From: Alphaproteobacteria bacterium
Lineage (GTDB): Bacteria > Pseudomonadota > Alphaproteobacteria > Rhizobiales > Xanthobacteraceae
NCBI GenBank assembly: GCA_037200445.1
Contig: JBBCGH010000001.1
Coordinates: 1,426,001-1,490,000, forward strand
DNA length: 64,000 nt
Direction: 5' to 3'
Part shown: piece after piece, positions 43,396 to 53,540 of the stretch
How the letters are laid out: every line of letters begins with the position of its first letter
How positions within the stretch are numbered: the stretch's first letter is position 1
The notes under the pieces: model-generated
Told to the model about the DNA's origin: nothing
Seen by the model: the letters and a program-made list of their open reading frames with translations, nothing else
The model's database searches: none
Made by a program: the position numbers and the translations under genes

Positions 43396-45291
43396 TGCGC
43401 CCAACCCCCGCGTCACCAGCCGGTTGATCCGCGCCGCGAACGCCGCCGGGTCGTCCGGCACCTCACCGTCGAGGATTTGCGCCTGCTCGAACAGGAGCGC
43501 CGAGAGATCGTTCACGTCGCACTCGTTCTTCGCCTGCTGCGCGCGGCCGACCGCCTTCACCAGCGCGTGCTTCATGTTCAGCTCCAGGATCGGCTTGGCG
43601 CCGCTCCCGCGGTTCTGGCGTGAGAGCAGCCGCTCGATCTCGAGGCCCGGCCCTGACGTCGACGCAACAAGGCACGCAGGACTGTCCGCAAGCCGCGAGG
43701 ATGCCTTCACGTCTGCGACGCGCTCACCCAGCGCGAGCTTCACCGCCGCGATGACGGTCGCCTCGTCGGTCTCGCTCTTTTCATCGGGCTTTGCGTCGTC
43801 CTTCTTGTCATCCAGCAACGGGATCAGCCCGAAATCGACCTCACCCTTGCTCAGCGACTTGAGCGGCTTGCCGTCGAAATCGCTCGGCAGCATGGTCCAG
43901 AACGCATCGACCGGATCGCTCAAGAGCAGGACCTCGATGCCGCGCGCCCGCGCCGCTTCGAGCTTGGGGTTGGACTTGAGCCGCTCGGCGCTCTCGCCGA
44001 CCAGATAGTAGATCTCGGTCTGGTTCGGCTTGAAGTCAGCGACATACTGCTTCAGCGAGCGCGCCTTGGCCGTCGTGGTGTCGAAGCGCGCGAGCTTCAA
44101 GAGCGCCTCGCGCCGGTCGTGATCCTCGTAGATGCCTTCCTTGATGACGGCGCCGAAGGCATCCCAGATCTTGCCGAATGCCTCCGCGTCCTTTTCGGAC
44201 AGGTTCTCCAGTTCCGTGATCACGCGGCCGGTCAGCGCCTTGCGCATCGCGGCGACCTGTGGATTGTTCTGCAGCATCTCGCGCGAGATGTTGAGCGGCA
44301 GGTCTTCACTGTCGACCACGCCGCGGATGAAGCGCAGGTACGACGGCATCAGGTCCGCGTCATCGGTGATGTAGACGCGCCGCACGTAAAGCTTCACGTG
44401 CCCCTTGCGGGCGGGATCGAACAGGTCGAACGGCCGCGTCGACGGTGCGAACAGCAGCACCGCATAAGCCTGCCGCCCCTCGGCCTTGTAGTGCAGCGTC
44501 ATGGCGGGATCGTCGAACGCGTGCGCGATCGTCTGGTAGGCCTGCTTGTAGTCCTCGGGCTTCAGCTCCGACTTCGGACGCTGCCACAGCGCGCTCGCCG
44601 AATTGATCTTTTCGGACTTGTCGCCCTCGACAAGCTCGATCGGGAACAGGATGTGGTCCGAATAAGTCGAGACGACGTGCCGGATGTCATAAGGCTCGAG
44701 ATATTTCCTGGCGTCGTCTTTCAGCTGCAGGACGATCTCGGTGCCGCGCGCAACGCGCGCGACCTCCGCCTCATCGGCGGGCCGTATGTCGAAGCCGGCG
44801 CCGCCCGAGGAGGTCCATACGAAGGCCTCGGACGCCCCGGCCCGCCGGCTCGTGACCGTGATGCGATCCGCCACCATGAACGCCGAGTAGAAGCCGACCC
44901 CGAACTGGCCGATCAGGCCGGTGCCGTCCTTTGCCTCGGCGAGCTTGCTCATGAAGGCGCGCGTGCCGGAGCGGGCCACCGTGCCGAGGTTGTCGATCAG
45001 CTCTTGGCCGTCCATGCCGATGCCGTTGTCGGCGATAGTCAGCGTGCCGGCGTCCTTGTCGGGGATGAGGCGGATCTTCAGCTCCGCGTCCTCGACCAGC
45101 AGGTCGGGATTTGCGATCGCCTCGTAACGCAGCCGGTCGCAGGCATCCGAGGCGTTGGAGATCAGCTCACGCAGGAAAACATCGGCCTCGGAATAGACCG
45201 AATGCACCATCAGCCGCAGCAGCTCGGCGACCTCGGCCTGAAACTGATGGGATTCGCCGGCCTTGGGCTCGGCGGTCGTCGGCTCCGTCAT
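43387..45291 (-). CDS. htpG: Molecular chaperone HtpG (Hsp90)
   Basis: A 634-aa ATP-dependent chaperone. The GHKL nucleotide site is seen in [35 protein letters not shown], and [15 protein letters not shown]; the middle domain has SRE-like catalytic arginine in [11 protein letters not shown], and a C-terminal dimer domain follows. The acidic linker found in eukaryotic Hsp90 is absent, as usual. ATG 45291 ([10 protein letters not shown]) is preferred over the longer frame. Heat-shock control is not readable here. Confidence 0.97.
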   Translation of the reverse strand: MTEPTTAEPKAGESHQFQAEVAELLRLMVHSVYSEADVFLRELISNASDACDRLRYEAIANPDLLVEDAELKIRLIPDKDAGTLTIADNGIGMDGQELIDNLGTVARSGTRAFMSKLAEAKDGTGLIGQFGVGFYSAFMVADRITVTSRRAGASEAFVWTSSGGAGFDIRPADEAEVARVARGTEIVLQLKDDARKYLEPYDIRHVVSTYSDHILFPIELVEGDKSEKINSASALWQRPKSELKPEDYKQAYQTIAHAFDDPAMTLHYKAEGRQAYAVLLFAPSTRPFDLFDPARKGHVKLYVRRVYITDDADLMPSYLRFIRGVVDSEDLPLNISREMLQNNPQVAAMRKALTGRVITELENLSEKDAEAFGKIWDAFGAVIKEGIYEDHDRREALLKLARFDTTTAKARSLKQYVADFKPNQTEIYYLVGESAERLKSNPKLEAARARGIEVLLLSDPVDAFWTMLPSDFDGKPLKSLSKGEVDFGLIPLLDDKKDDAKPDEKSETDEATVIAAVKLALGERVADVKASSRLADSPACLVASTSGPGLEIERLLSRQNRGSGAKPILELNMKHALVKAVGRAQQAKNECDVNDLSALLFEQAQILDGEVPDDPAAFAARINRLVTRGLGASG

Positions 45292-45360
45292 GTCCCCACT
45301 CGTATTGGTCGTTGAATGGCTTCGATATAGCGGCCGATGCAGCGCCCGCAAGTGTTTCGA

Positions 45361-46005
45361 TCACGGGTTGCGGCGGAACACGACGCTCAGGTTGTTGGCC
45401 GGCATCGCGACGGTGCGCTCCAGCGTAAATCCGTTGGCGGCCGCGAGCGCCACGACCTCGTCGAGATCGCGGACGCCCCATTCGGGATTGCGCGAGCGCA
45501 GTACCTGGTCGAAGTCGGCATTGCTCGGCGCGGTGTGCTCGCCGTTCACCCGGTACGGGCCGTACAGATAGAGTGGGGCGCCGGGGCCAAGAATGCGGGC
45601 CGCGCCGGCCATCAAGCCCTCTGCGGCACGCCACGGGGCAATGTGGATCATGTTGATCGACACGACGGCATCGGCGCGAGTGACCGGCCACGCGCGAGAG
45701 GATGCATCGAGTTCAAGAACCGGCTGAAGATTCGGGAGACCTCCGATCTGTGCATGTGCCGCGGTGCTGGCGCGGGCTTGCTCGTCCGGATCGGTCGGCT
45801 GCCAGACGAGATGTGGCAGGGCGGCGGCGAAGTGCACGGCGTGTTCGCCTGTGCCCGCAGCGATTTCCAGCACGGTTCCGGTCGCCGGCAATACCTCTCG
45901 CAGGACCGCAAGGATCGGATCGCGATTACGCGCTGCCGCTGGCGCTGTGAGAGCGCCGTCGATCGCGGGCGATCCGCCAAGGGCGTTGCCAAATGAGGTC
46001 GTCAT
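45361..46005 (-). CDS. DUF938 SAM-dependent methyltransferase-like protein
   Basis: A 214-aa protein of the DUF938 family: PAAARNRDPILAVLREVLPA, motif I VLEIAAGTGEHAVHFA, WQPTDPDEQARAS, INMIHIAPW and GPYRVNGEHTAPSNADFD are all family-typical. The fold is a Rossmann methyltransferase; the substrate is unknown. It lies 69 bp upstream of htpG's start on the same strand. Confidence 0.88.
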   Translation of the reverse strand: MTTSFGNALGGSPAIDGALTAPAAARNRDPILAVLREVLPATGTVLEIAAGTGEHAVHFAAALPHLVWQPTDPDEQARASTAAHAQIGGLPNLQPVLELDASSRAWPVTRADAVVSINMIHIAPWRAAEGLMAGAARILGPGAPLYLYGPYRVNGEHTAPSNADFDQVLRSRNPEWGVRDLDEVVALAAANGFTLERTVAMPANNLSVVFRRNP

Positions 46006-46083
46006 GAGCAAAAGTCTGTCCTTGCGCCAAACTAACCCCGACCCCAAGTAGGGCGTGCACACAGAAACAGCAAGTTTCGGCTC

Positions 46084-46524
46084 ATGGATCCGCTCAAGCT
46101 CGTCGCGCTCGACCAGGACGATATCGCGATCGTCTCCACCCATCTGCAGGACGCGGTGGTCAAGGTCGGCGACATCGTCTGGCTTCCGGCCGAAAAGCGG
46201 CTCGTGATGGGGGTCAACCGGTTCGACTGGGAGGCCTGCGGTTGCGAGGATCCCTGCTACAAGCGCCGCCGCACGGCGCTTCGGTTTGAGCGGGTGAATT
46301 CGCTGCGCTGCCGCAATGTCGATCCCAAGCACAAGGACGCGGTGCTTAACCTGCTGGCCGTCGAGTTCGACGAGGCCGACTCGCCGTCCGGCGCCGTGAC
46401 GTTGATCTTCTCCGGCGGTGCGGCCTTGCGGCTGGAGGTCGAGTGCCTGGAATGCGAGCTGGCCGACCTTGGGCCCACCTGGGATGCCAAGGCGCGGCCC
46501 GCGCATATCGTCGATCAGGCTTGA
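46084..46524 (+). CDS. DUF2948 family protein
   Basis: A 146-aa protein found directly before hisD in many alphaproteobacteria. It shows LVALDQDDIAIVSTHLQDAV, an arginine-rich RRRTALRFERV core and a C-terminal LECELADLGPTWDA. Function unknown; the conserved place before hisD suggests co-expression. It starts about 80 bp from the divergent DUF938 gene. Confidence 0.9.
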   Translation: MDPLKLVALDQDDIAIVSTHLQDAVVKVGDIVWLPAEKRLVMGVNRFDWEACGCEDPCYKRRRTALRFERVNSLRCRNVDPKHKDAVLNLLAVEFDEADSPSGAVTLIFSGGAALRLEVECLECELADLGPTWDAKARPAHIVDQA

Positions 46525-46589
46525 TGTGACATCCCTCCCTTGCAACGGGAGGGTGGCGAGCGAAGCGGGAGGGATGATACAGCGTCCCC

Positions 46590-47885
46590 ATGCCGATCCG
46601 CCTCGATGTCCGCGCTGCCGATTTCCCGGAACGATTCCGAGCGTTCCTCGACACCAAGCGTGAGGCCTCCGCCGACGTCGAGCAGGCGGTGCGCGCGATC
46701 ATCGCGGACGTGGCGGCGCGCGGCGATGCGGCGCTGATCGAGTTGACGCAGAAATTCGACCGCGTGCGTCTCGAAACGGCAGGCTTGCGCGTCACGTCCA
46801 CTGAACTCGATGCCGCGACCGCCGCCTGTGACAAAGATGCGCTCGATGCCCTGACGCTCGCGCATGGCCGCATCGAGGCCTATCACCGCCGCCAGTTGCC
46901 CAAGGACGACCGCTTCACCGATGCGCTCGGCGTGGAACTCGGTCACCGCTGGACGGCGATCGAGGCGGTCGGGCTCTACGTGCCGGGCGGCACGGCCGCG
47001 TACCCGTCGTCGGTATTGATGAATGCCGTGCCCGCCAAGGTCGCGGGTTGCCCGCGTATCGTCATGGTGGTGCCGGTCCCGGACGGCAAGCTCAGCCCGC
47101 TGGTGCTGGCGGCAGCCAAACTTAGCGGTATCGACGAGATCTATCGCGTTGGCGGCGCACAAGCGGTCGCGGCGCTCGCCTACGGCACCGCGACAATCGC
47201 GCCGGTCGCCAAGATCGTCGGGCCGGGCAACGCCTATGTGGCGGCGGCGAAGCGCCTGGTGTTCGGCAAAGTCGGCATCGACATGATTGCGGGGCCGAGC
47301 GAGGTGTTGGTCATCGCCGATCGCGACGCCAACCCGGAGTGGATCGCGGCGGACCTGCTGGCGCAGGCCGAGCACGACACCGCCGCGCAGGCGATTCTGA
47401 TCACCGACGATGCCGCGCTTGCGGATGCGGTCGAGCGCGCAGTCGAGGGGCAGCTCAAAACGCTGCCGCGCAGCTCGGTCGCCGGCGCATCGTGGCGCGA
47501 TTTCGGGGCGATCATTCTGGTTGGGAAACTGGATGATGCCGTCGCGCTCACCGACGCGATCGCGCCCGAGCATCTGGAAATCGAGACGCATGATCCCGAA
47601 CCGCTCGCGGCGAAAATCCGCAATGCCGGCGCGATCTTCTTAGGCTCGCATACACCTGAAGCGATCGGCGACTATGTGGCGGGCTCGAACCACGTGCTGC
47701 CGACGGCGCGTTCTGCGCGGTTCTCCTCCGGGTTGGGTGTGCTGGACTTCATGAAGCGCACCTCCGTTTTGCGCCTTGATGCCGCCGCGCTCGGCAAACT
47801 CGGCCCCGCCGCGATCGCGCTGGGCAAGGCCGAGGGCCTCGACGCGCACGCGCGCTCGGTCGCGATGCGGCTCAACCGGCGGTGA
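46590..47885 (+). CDS. hisD: Histidinol dehydrogenase
   Basis: Zinc-dependent, NAD-linked enzyme that oxidises L-histidinol to histidine in two steps, the last of histidine synthesis. 431 aa. Visible: VGLYVPGGTAAYPSSVLMNA, KIVGPGNAYVAAAKRLVFG, DMIAGPSEVLVIAD, and the catalytic/zinc histidines in QAEHDTAAQA and IAPEHLEIET. Length and motifs are complete. In related genomes the UPF0262 gene follows directly; here a degraded MNT-HEPN pair has been inserted. Confidence 0.97.
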   Translation: MPIRLDVRAADFPERFRAFLDTKREASADVEQAVRAIIADVAARGDAALIELTQKFDRVRLETAGLRVTSTELDAATAACDKDALDALTLAHGRIEAYHRRQLPKDDRFTDALGVELGHRWTAIEAVGLYVPGGTAAYPSSVLMNAVPAKVAGCPRIVMVVPVPDGKLSPLVLAAAKLSGIDEIYRVGGAQAVAALAYGTATIAPVAKIVGPGNAYVAAAKRLVFGKVGIDMIAGPSEVLVIADRDANPEWIAADLLAQAEHDTAAQAILITDDAALADAVERAVEGQLKTLPRSSVAGASWRDFGAIILVGKLDDAVALTDAIAPEHLEIETHDPEPLAAKIRNAGAIFLGSHTPEAIGDYVAGSNHVLPTARSARFSSGLGVLDFMKRTSVLRLDAAALGKLGPAAIALGKAEGLDAHARSVAMRLNRR

Positions 47886-47919
47886 TGTGGTATAAGCAGC
47901 AGGCGACTCCGAGGTTCTG

Positions 47920-48150
47920 ATGAGTCTGGCGGAAGCACCAGCCGTTCTCGTCGTCATGGACGACGATGCACCTGGGGAGAAATTTGGTTGGAAGGCACTG
48001 TACGAAGCTCGCAAGGGCATTTACGCAGCCATTGACATAATTCCGTGTCGGCAAAGTCGGTTTGACGACCGCATTGATATCGTTGGATCGCTTCCCTGGA
48101 TCGCAACGACGCACGGCGTGGTGGTCTATGAGCGAACCAACAAGAAGTGA
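47920..48150 (+). pseudogene. Truncated MNT-type nucleotidyltransferase
   Basis: 76 aa resembling only the C-terminal part of minimal nucleotidyltransferases: FGWKALYEARKGIYAAIDII, then VGSLPWIATTHGVVVYER. The catalytic GSxAxG...DxD half is missing, so it is probably inactive or not a real MNT product. It overlaps the HEPN remnant by 23 bp. MNT and HEPN proteins form toxin-antitoxin pairs in which MNT AMPylates HEPN; this looks like a decayed pair. Confidence 0.6.
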
Positions 48151-48274
48151 TCGAAGGCAATGGGAAGTCGCGTTGGAATGGCTCGAACGAGCGGATCGGG
48201 ATCTCGGGGCAGCTGAAGTGCTCCTCTCCCTGCGCGGGCAAATCGCCGAATTGGCGCCGAAGCCAAGCGAATGA
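48128..48274 (+). pseudogene. Truncated HEPN-domain protein
   Basis: 48 aa from ATG 48128. [20 protein letters not shown] is the first helix of a HEPN domain; the chain then ends in [13 protein letters not shown], about 80 residues short, without the catalytic RX4-6H motif. Its stop overlaps the UPF0262 start (ATGA). So the HEPN toxin was cut by a deletion that fused its start to the next core gene. Confidence 0.65.
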
Positions 48275-48756
48275 ACAACCCGGGCGACCCCAACCAGCGT
48301 CTCGTCAAGGTGACGCTCGACGAAGGTTCGATCGGGCGCTCATCGCCGGACATCGAACACGAGCGCGCGGTCGCGATCTACGATCTGCTCGAGGACAATT
48401 CTTTTGCGCCGGTCGAACATGACGGCGGGCCCTACGCGCTGCATCTGTCGATCGCCGAGAACCGCCTGGTCTTCGACATCCGCAGCGAGGACGGCGCGCC
48501 GGTGATGGCGCATCTCTTCTCGCTCACACCGCTGCGCCGCATCGTGAAGGACTACTTCCTGATCTGCGACAGCTACTACAGGGCGATCCGCACCTCGACG
48601 CCGAGCCAGATCGAGGCGATCGACATGGGCCGCCGCGGCCTGCACAACGAAGGCTCCGAGCTTCTGATGGAGCGGCTGAAGGAGAAGATCGCGGTCGACT
48701 TCGATACCGCGCGCCGCCTGTTCACGCTCATCTGCGTGCTGCACTGGAAGGGCTGA
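48271..48756 (+). CDS. UPF0262 family protein
   Basis: A 161-aa protein of UPF0262, nearly always found behind hisD in Rhizobiales. It shows [60 protein letters not shown] and [14 protein letters not shown]. The role is unknown. Its ATG overlaps the stop of the HEPN remnant by four bases, so translation is probably coupled to the remnant. Confidence 0.93.
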   Translation: MNNPGDPNQRLVKVTLDEGSIGRSSPDIEHERAVAIYDLLEDNSFAPVEHDGGPYALHLSIAENRLVFDIRSEDGAPVMAHLFSLTPLRRIVKDYFLICDSYYRAIRTSTPSQIEAIDMGRRGLHNEGSELLMERLKEKIAVDFDTARRLFTLICVLHWKG

Positions 48757-48869
48757 GCATGAGCCCGAAAAGTGGGAACCGGTTTCCCGCCTGCGCGAAG
48801 CCCAGGCACCGTCCGCTCTCGTGGACGGATGCTTCGGCGGGCGTAGGCAGGTCGGACAAGCTCATGCTC
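48755..48869. repeat. Rhizobiales-type palindromic repeat, copy 2
   Basis: GAGCATGAGC (48755-48764) and its exact inverse GCTCATGCTC (48860-48869) flank nested hairpins (GGGAACC/GGTTTCCC and GTCCGCTCTCGTGGAC). The outer sequence, with CCGAAAAG after the left arm and CGGACAAG before the right arm, is shared with copy 1 at 7608-7679, while the middle differs. As in copy 1 it starts inside the stop codon of the gene before it. Confidence 0.75.
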
Positions 48870-48888
48870 AAACAAATGATCTGAGCCG

Positions 48889-49350
48889 ATGGCCAGTCCG
48901 ACGCGCGCCGCGCGGCCGCAAGCGGTGCTCTTCGCCTGCGGGATGAACGCGGTGCGCTCGCCGATGGCGGCGGCGCTGTTCAAGCATTATTTCGGCCGCA
49001 CCTATGTGGGCTCGGCCGGCGTGCGCAAGGGCGAACTCGACCCGTTCGCCGCTGCCGCCATGGAAGAGCTCGGCCTCGATATCACCAAGCACAAGCCGAA
49101 GACCTTCGAGGAACTGGAAGACTGGGAGGGACTGAACTTCGACCTGATCGTGACGCTGTCCCCCGAAGCACACCACAAGGCGCTCGAACTGACCCGCACG
49201 GTCGCGGCCGATGTGGAATACTGGCCGACGCCCGACCCGACCCCGACGGAAGGCTCGCGCGAGCAGCGGCTGGAGGCCTATCGGGCGGTGCGCGACCAGC
49301 TTTCGCGCCGCATCCGGGAACGCTTCACGGAGAAAGTCGGGAACGAGTAG
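48889..49350 (+). CDS. Low-molecular-weight phosphatase-like protein
   Basis: A 153-aa protein of the LMW protein-tyrosine phosphatase/arsenate reductase superfamily: [18 protein letters not shown] holds the C(X)5R phosphate loop, [15 protein letters not shown] follows, and the general-acid aspartate is in PTPDPTPTE. It lies in the conserved block hisD-UPF0262-LMW phosphatase-maf. Arsenate and phosphotyrosine activities are both possible. Confidence 0.88.
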   Translation: MASPTRAARPQAVLFACGMNAVRSPMAAALFKHYFGRTYVGSAGVRKGELDPFAAAAMEELGLDITKHKPKTFEELEDWEGLNFDLIVTLSPEAHHKALELTRTVAADVEYWPTPDPTPTEGSREQRLEAYRAVRDQLSRRIRERFTEKVGNE

Positions 49351-49417
49351 CAAGTTGTGGACCGCGCACGATTGGGCTAGTCCGGACCTCACCCTGAGCT
49401 CCCGCCCTCGGTTTTTC

Positions 49418-50041
49418 ATGATCGGCCGTCCCAAACTCGTTCTCGCGTCCGGCTCGCCGCGCCGGCTCGCGCTGCTCAACCAGGCCGGCATCGAGCCGGA
49501 TTCGTTGCAGCCGGCCGAGGTGGACGAGCTGCCGATCAAGGGCGAGCTGCCCCGCGCGCTCGCGACGCGCCTCGCGCGCGCCAAGGCCGAGACGGCGCTT
49601 GCCAGCGTGAAGATCGACGAGGAGCTGCGCGGCTCCTACATCCTCGCCGCCGACACCGTGGTGGCGGTCGGGCGGCGCGTCATGCCCAAGGCCGAGATGC
49701 TGGAGGACGCGGCCGCGTGCCTGCGGCTGCTCTCCGGGCGCAATCATCGCGTCTATACCGGCATCTGCCTGGTGACGCCGAAGGAATCGTTCCGCCAGCG
49801 GCTGGTCGAAACGCGGGTACGCTTCAAGCGGCTGTCGAGCGAGGACCTTGAAGCCTATCTCGCCTCGGGCGAGTGGCGCGGCAAGGCCGGCGGATACGCC
49901 GTGCAGGGTCTTGCCGGCACGTTCGTGCTGAAAATGGTCGGTTCCTATACCAACGTGGTCGGCTTGCCGCTCTACGAGACGATGTCGCTGCTCGGCGGCG
50001 AGGGCTATCCGATCCATTTCGGCTGGCTGAACGCGGTTTAA
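49418..50041 (+). CDS. maf: Maf-like nucleotide pyrophosphatase
   Basis: Hydrolyses non-canonical or methylated nucleoside triphosphates (dTTP/UTP or m7GTP type). 207 aa: the Maf signature [40 protein letters not shown], the loop [10 protein letters not shown] and the C-terminal [19 protein letters not shown]. The ATG at 49418 follows CACCCTGAGCTC-type DNA with a weak site. In relatives yacG and tRNA-Phe follow directly; here about 3.3 kb separate them. Confidence 0.93.
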   Translation: MIGRPKLVLASGSPRRLALLNQAGIEPDSLQPAEVDELPIKGELPRALATRLARAKAETALASVKIDEELRGSYILAADTVVAVGRRVMPKAEMLEDAAACLRLLSGRNHRVYTGICLVTPKESFRQRLVETRVRFKRLSSEDLEAYLASGEWRGKAGGYAVQGLAGTFVLKMVGSYTNVVGLPLYETMSLLGGEGYPIHFGWLNAV

Positions 50042-50170
50042 TACTGCGTCATGCGCGGGCTTGACCCGCGTCCCTGTCGTGAAAAACTTCAAGTTGTATT
50101 GGATTGCCGGGGGGCAGGGCGGTTAGGCTCGGCCTTGACCGGGCATGCTTGGCAATAAGGGAGAGCGGCT

Positions 50171-51691
50171 TTGAATATCGCCCTGTGGCTTGACCGCGCG
50201 GGCTTCAGTCATCCGCATCTTGCGGCGGTCGGTCATGGGCCGCAGGTGGTGCAAAGCTACGGCGCGCTCGCTGGCCGCGCCGCGCGGCTTGCGGGCGCGT
50301 TGCGCCGCCTCGGCCTCAAGCCCGGCGATCGCGTGGCAATCATCGCCAAGAACTGCGTCGAATACGTCGAGACGATCCACGGCATCTGGCACGGCGGATA
50401 CGCTGCGGTGCCGGCCAACGCCAAGCTGCATGGGCGCGAGCTTGGCTACATCCTCGAACATTCGGGCGCGCGCATCTGTTTCGCCTCACAAGGCCTCGAC
50501 GAGGATGTCGCGCCGTACACGCCCGCGAGCCTCGAGCGCCTGATCGTGATCGGTAGCGATAAATACGAAGCGCTGTTTACCGCCGACCCGATGCCGGTCG
50601 CGCCGCGCGACGGCAACGATCTTGCCTGGCTCTTCTACACCTCGGGCACGACCGGCCGGCCGAAGGGCGCGATGCTCACCCACCGCAACCTCGCGCAGGC
50701 GAGCTTCGCGTATCTGACCGAAGTCGATGCAGCCGCGCCCGGCGACTCGATCCTGCACGCCGCCCCGATGAGCCATGGCTCCGGGCTTTACATGATGGCG
50801 CATGTGGCACGCATGGGCGTCAACGTGGTGCCGGAGTCGGGGAGTTTCGAGCCGGACGAGATCTTCCGCATGTTCGCGAACTGGCGCGGCATGTCGATGT
50901 TCGCCGCGCCCACCATGGTGAAGCGGCTGGTCGATTTTTCCGGCGGCGTCGATCCAAGAAATCTTCGGACCATCGTGTGGGGTGGCGCGCCGATGTATGT
51001 GGAGGATGCGCTTCATGCGCTCGACCGCTTCGGGCCGCGGCTCGCGCAAATTTACGGGCAGGGCGAAAGCCCGATGACGATCTCGGTTCTGTCGCGGCAG
51101 GATGTCGCGGATCGCGAACACCCGCGCTGGCTCGAGCGGCTCGGCTCCGCGGGCCGGCCTTATGGGTGCATCGAGGTGAAGGTCGCGGATGCAGCGGACA
51201 ATGCGCTGCCGGCGGGCGAGATCGGCGAGATCATCTGCCGCGGCGATGTGGTGATGCCGGGTTACTGGAAGAATCCCGACGCAACGGCGCAGACCTTGCG
51301 CGGCGGCTGGCTGCACACCGGCGATGTCGGCGTATTCGATGCGGACGGCTATCTCACGCTGAAGGACCGTTCCAAGGACATGATCATCTCGGGCGGCTCG
51401 AACATCTATCCGCGCGAGGTGGAGGAGGTGCTGCTCAAGCACGGGAATGTGCGCGAGGCCTCGGTGATCGGGCGGCCGCATCCCGAATGGGGCGAGGTCG
51501 TGGTCGCCTATGTGGTGGGCGATGTGAAGCCGCGCGAACTCGACGAGCTGTGCCTTGGCGAAATCGCGCGCTTCAAGCGGCCGAAGGATTATGTTTTTGT
51601 CGACGCGCTGCCGAAGAACAATTACGGCAAGATCCTGAAGACCGAATTGCGCGAGCTGGACGCCAAGCGAAGGGAGAACGCCCGTGGCTAA
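50171..51691 (+). CDS. Acyl-CoA synthetase (AMP-dependent)
   Basis: A 506-aa ANL-superfamily ligase that activates a carboxylic acid as acyl-AMP, then acyl-CoA. The P-loop-like motif LFYTSGTTGRPKGAMLTHRN (residues about 155-175), the YGQGESPMTISVL adenylate pocket, the hinge LTLKDRSKDMIISGGSNIYP and the catalytic lysine in PKNNYGKILKTELR are present. The start is TTG with GGGAGAG upstream. The next gene overlaps by 8 bp, so it forms a pair with the SDR gene, probably for CoA-linked catabolism of an acid; the substrate is unknown. Confidence 0.9.
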   Translation: MNIALWLDRAGFSHPHLAAVGHGPQVVQSYGALAGRAARLAGALRRLGLKPGDRVAIIAKNCVEYVETIHGIWHGGYAAVPANAKLHGRELGYILEHSGARICFASQGLDEDVAPYTPASLERLIVIGSDKYEALFTADPMPVAPRDGNDLAWLFYTSGTTGRPKGAMLTHRNLAQASFAYLTEVDAAAPGDSILHAAPMSHGSGLYMMAHVARMGVNVVPESGSFEPDEIFRMFANWRGMSMFAAPTMVKRLVDFSGGVDPRNLRTIVWGGAPMYVEDALHALDRFGPRLAQIYGQGESPMTISVLSRQDVADREHPRWLERLGSAGRPYGCIEVKVADAADNALPAGEIGEIICRGDVVMPGYWKNPDATAQTLRGGWLHTGDVGVFDADGYLTLKDRSKDMIISGGSNIYPREVEEVLLKHGNVREASVIGRPHPEWGEVVVAYVVGDVKPRELDELCLGEIARFKRPKDYVFVDALPKNNYGKILKTELRELDAKRRENARG

Positions 51692-52484
51692 CCGCTTGAA
51701 GGACAAGGTCGCGTTGATCGTCGGCGCAGGCTCGATCGGGCCCGGCTGGGGCAATGGCAAGGCAACCGCGGTCGCCTGCGCGCGCGAGGGCGCGAAGGTG
51801 TTCTGCGTCGACATCAATCTCGCCGCTGCCGAGGAGACCGCGAACATCATTTCCCGCGAAGGCGGCCTCGCGCTGCCGTTCCGCGCCGACGTGACCAAAA
51901 GCGATGATGTCGAGGCGATGGTGAAGGCGTGCGTTGCCGACTTCGGCCGTATCGACCTGCTCGACAACAATGTCGGCATCGCGGAAATCGGCGGCGTGGT
52001 CGAATTGCCGGAGGAACAGTGGGACCGCGTCCTTGCGGTAAATCTCAAGAGTGCATTCCTCACCATGAAGCACGTCATCCCGCTGATGGTAGTTCAGGGC
52101 GGCGGCTCGATCGTCAACATCTCCTCGGTTGCCGGCATCCGCTGGACCGGCGTTCCATATGCCTCCTACTACGCCTCGAAGGCGGCGCTGCTGCACCTCA
52201 CCAGAACCACCGCGGTCGAGTATGCGAGCAAGCGCGTGCGCGTGAATGCGATCCTTCCGGGTTTGATGCAGACCCCGATGGTGGCGCACTCGGCGGGGCT
52301 CGCGAAGTCCTATGCGGGCGGCGATATCGAAGAGATGTGGCGCGTGCGCGCGAGCCAAGTGCCGATGGGTATCGGCGGCGAGGCATGGGATGTGGCGTAT
52401 GGCGTGGTCTATCTCGCAAGCGACGAGGCGAAGTATGTCACCGGGATCGAACTGGTGATCGATGGCGGGGTGTCGGTGAAATAG
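51684..52484 (+). CDS. SDR-family oxidoreductase
   Basis: A 266-aa short-chain dehydrogenase. The GxxxGxG-type site appears as VGAGSIGPGWGNGKA, unusual in spacing; the NNxG-like DNNVGIAEIGG follows, then the catalytic serine in NISSVAGIRWTG and the YYASKAALLHLTRT tyrosine-lysine pair. The GTG start overlaps the acyl-CoA synthetase gene by 8 bp. Probably oxidises or reduces an acyl-CoA-linked or hydroxy intermediate in the same pathway. Confidence 0.9.
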   Translation: MANRLKDKVALIVGAGSIGPGWGNGKATAVACAREGAKVFCVDINLAAAEETANIISREGGLALPFRADVTKSDDVEAMVKACVADFGRIDLLDNNVGIAEIGGVVELPEEQWDRVLAVNLKSAFLTMKHVIPLMVVQGGGSIVNISSVAGIRWTGVPYASYYASKAALLHLTRTTAVEYASKRVRVNAILPGLMQTPMVAHSAGLAKSYAGGDIEEMWRVRASQVPMGIGGEAWDVAYGVVYLASDEAKYVTGIELVIDGGVSVK

Positions 52485-52491
52485 CCGCGGA

Positions 52492-52601
52492 CCTCATCCT
52501 GAGGAGCCATGCGCAAGCATGGCGTCTAGAAGGATGGCGGCGAACACCGTGTCTGTGGCCATCCTTCGTGACGCCGCCTTCGGCAGCTCCTCAGGATGAG
52601 G
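52492..52601. repeat. Palindromic repeat with 16-bp perfect arms
   Basis: CCTCATCCTGAGGAGC (52492-52507) and its exact inverse at 52586-52601, with nested pairs CCATG/CATGG and AAGGATGGC/GCCATCCTT. A typical large intergenic hairpin of Rhizobiales. It fills the space between two convergent genes and may act as a terminator. Confidence 0.75.
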
Positions 52602-52605
52602 ACGA

Positions 52606-53232
52606 TCAGTTCGGGCACACCGCTCCTGAATCGATCCACGCCTGCGCGAGCTCGCCAAGCTGCGCCTGTGTACCGGGCGCGCTCTCGCGCCCTTCGCCGG
52701 GCGACCAGCCCCAAGCCACGATATCGTCGTGCGCGAGATGCTCCTGCAACTGGGCGAGCGTGCGCCCGCCGTTGCGGTTCTGGTCCTTGATCTGCTGGCA
52801 GACTTGTCCGACCGACTTGCCCTCCCACGCCATCTCCAGCGGCGCGAGGCCCCAGCGCGGATGGCCCGGGATGCTCTTGTAGGTCGCGCCGGTCCCGGTG
52901 AGCGTGAAGTTCTTCTCCGTATGACAGGCCGAACAGGACAAACCCGCGATCCCGGTTCCTCCTTCGCCGCGCCATGCGGCCGGCATGTGCTCGTGATGAT
53001 CGGGGCCCTGCAAGGGGTGCTCGCCCGCCGGGTGGCAATTCATGCAGCGCGGATGGGTCAGCACCTTGGCGATCTCGCCGAACAGCGCGCGCGAACGCGC
53101 GCCCTGGTCGCCGATCGACGAAAACGAGGACGGCGGGCGCAAGTCCCGGTTCAGCGGTCCGGTGTTTTGCGTCTGCGCCATGGCGGCAGTCGCGCACGCT
53201 GCCGCAAAGGCTGCCAGAAAGAGAGATCGCAT
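52606..53232 (-). CDS. Exported c-type cytochrome-like protein (isoquinoline 1-oxidoreductase subunit-like)
   Basis: 208 aa with a signal peptide ([20 protein letters not shown]) and two haem c motifs, CMNCH and CSACH, about 40 residues apart. It resembles small dihaem cytochromes annotated as isoquinoline 1-oxidoreductase subunits, which pass electrons in the periplasm. ATG 53232 follows GGAGG. No partner dehydrogenase is adjacent. Confidence 0.8.
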   Translation of the reverse strand: MRSLFLAAFAAACATAAMAQTQNTGPLNRDLRPPSSFSSIGDQGARSRALFGEIAKVLTHPRCMNCHPAGEHPLQGPDHHEHMPAAWRGEGGTGIAGLSCSACHTEKNFTLTGTGATYKSIPGHPRWGLAPLEMAWEGKSVGQVCQQIKDQNRNGGRTLAQLQEHLAHDDIVAWGWSPGEGRESAPGTQAQLGELAQAWIDSGAVCPN

Positions 53233-53339
53233 CGGCTTTCCTCCAGATGCGGCAACGCGCCCGGACGAAAGAAGGTCCCGCAATGCGCCGCCGGCATTTC
53301 GGCTTTGCGTGGGGTGGCGGCAGGCCTTATCTGGACGGC

Positions 53340-53540
53340 ATGGCGGAAGCGGCCTACGTTGCAAAACCCTGCCCCATCTGCGGCAAGCCCGCGGCCGAGC
53401 GCTTTCGGCCGTTCTGTTCCGGGCGCTGCAAAGACGTCGACCTCAATCGCTGGTTCAAGGGCGCTTACGCGATCCCGGCTGCGGAGAGTGCCGACGATAG
53501 CGAGGAGCAGGATCGGGAAAGGCCGCGGGAGAGCGAGTAA
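53340..53540 (+). CDS. yacG: DNA gyrase inhibitor YacG
   Basis: A 66-aa zinc-binding protein; [10 protein letters not shown] and [19 protein letters not shown] form the CxxC...CxxxC site. E. coli YacG inhibits gyrase. The acidic tail is typical of the alphaproteobacterial form. In this order maf-yacG-tRNA-Phe is a conserved cluster. The TPP decarboxylase gene starts right after its stop. Confidence 0.92.
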   Translation: MAEAAYVAKPCPICGKPAAERFRPFCSGRCKDVDLNRWFKGAYAIPAAESADDSEEQDRERPRESE

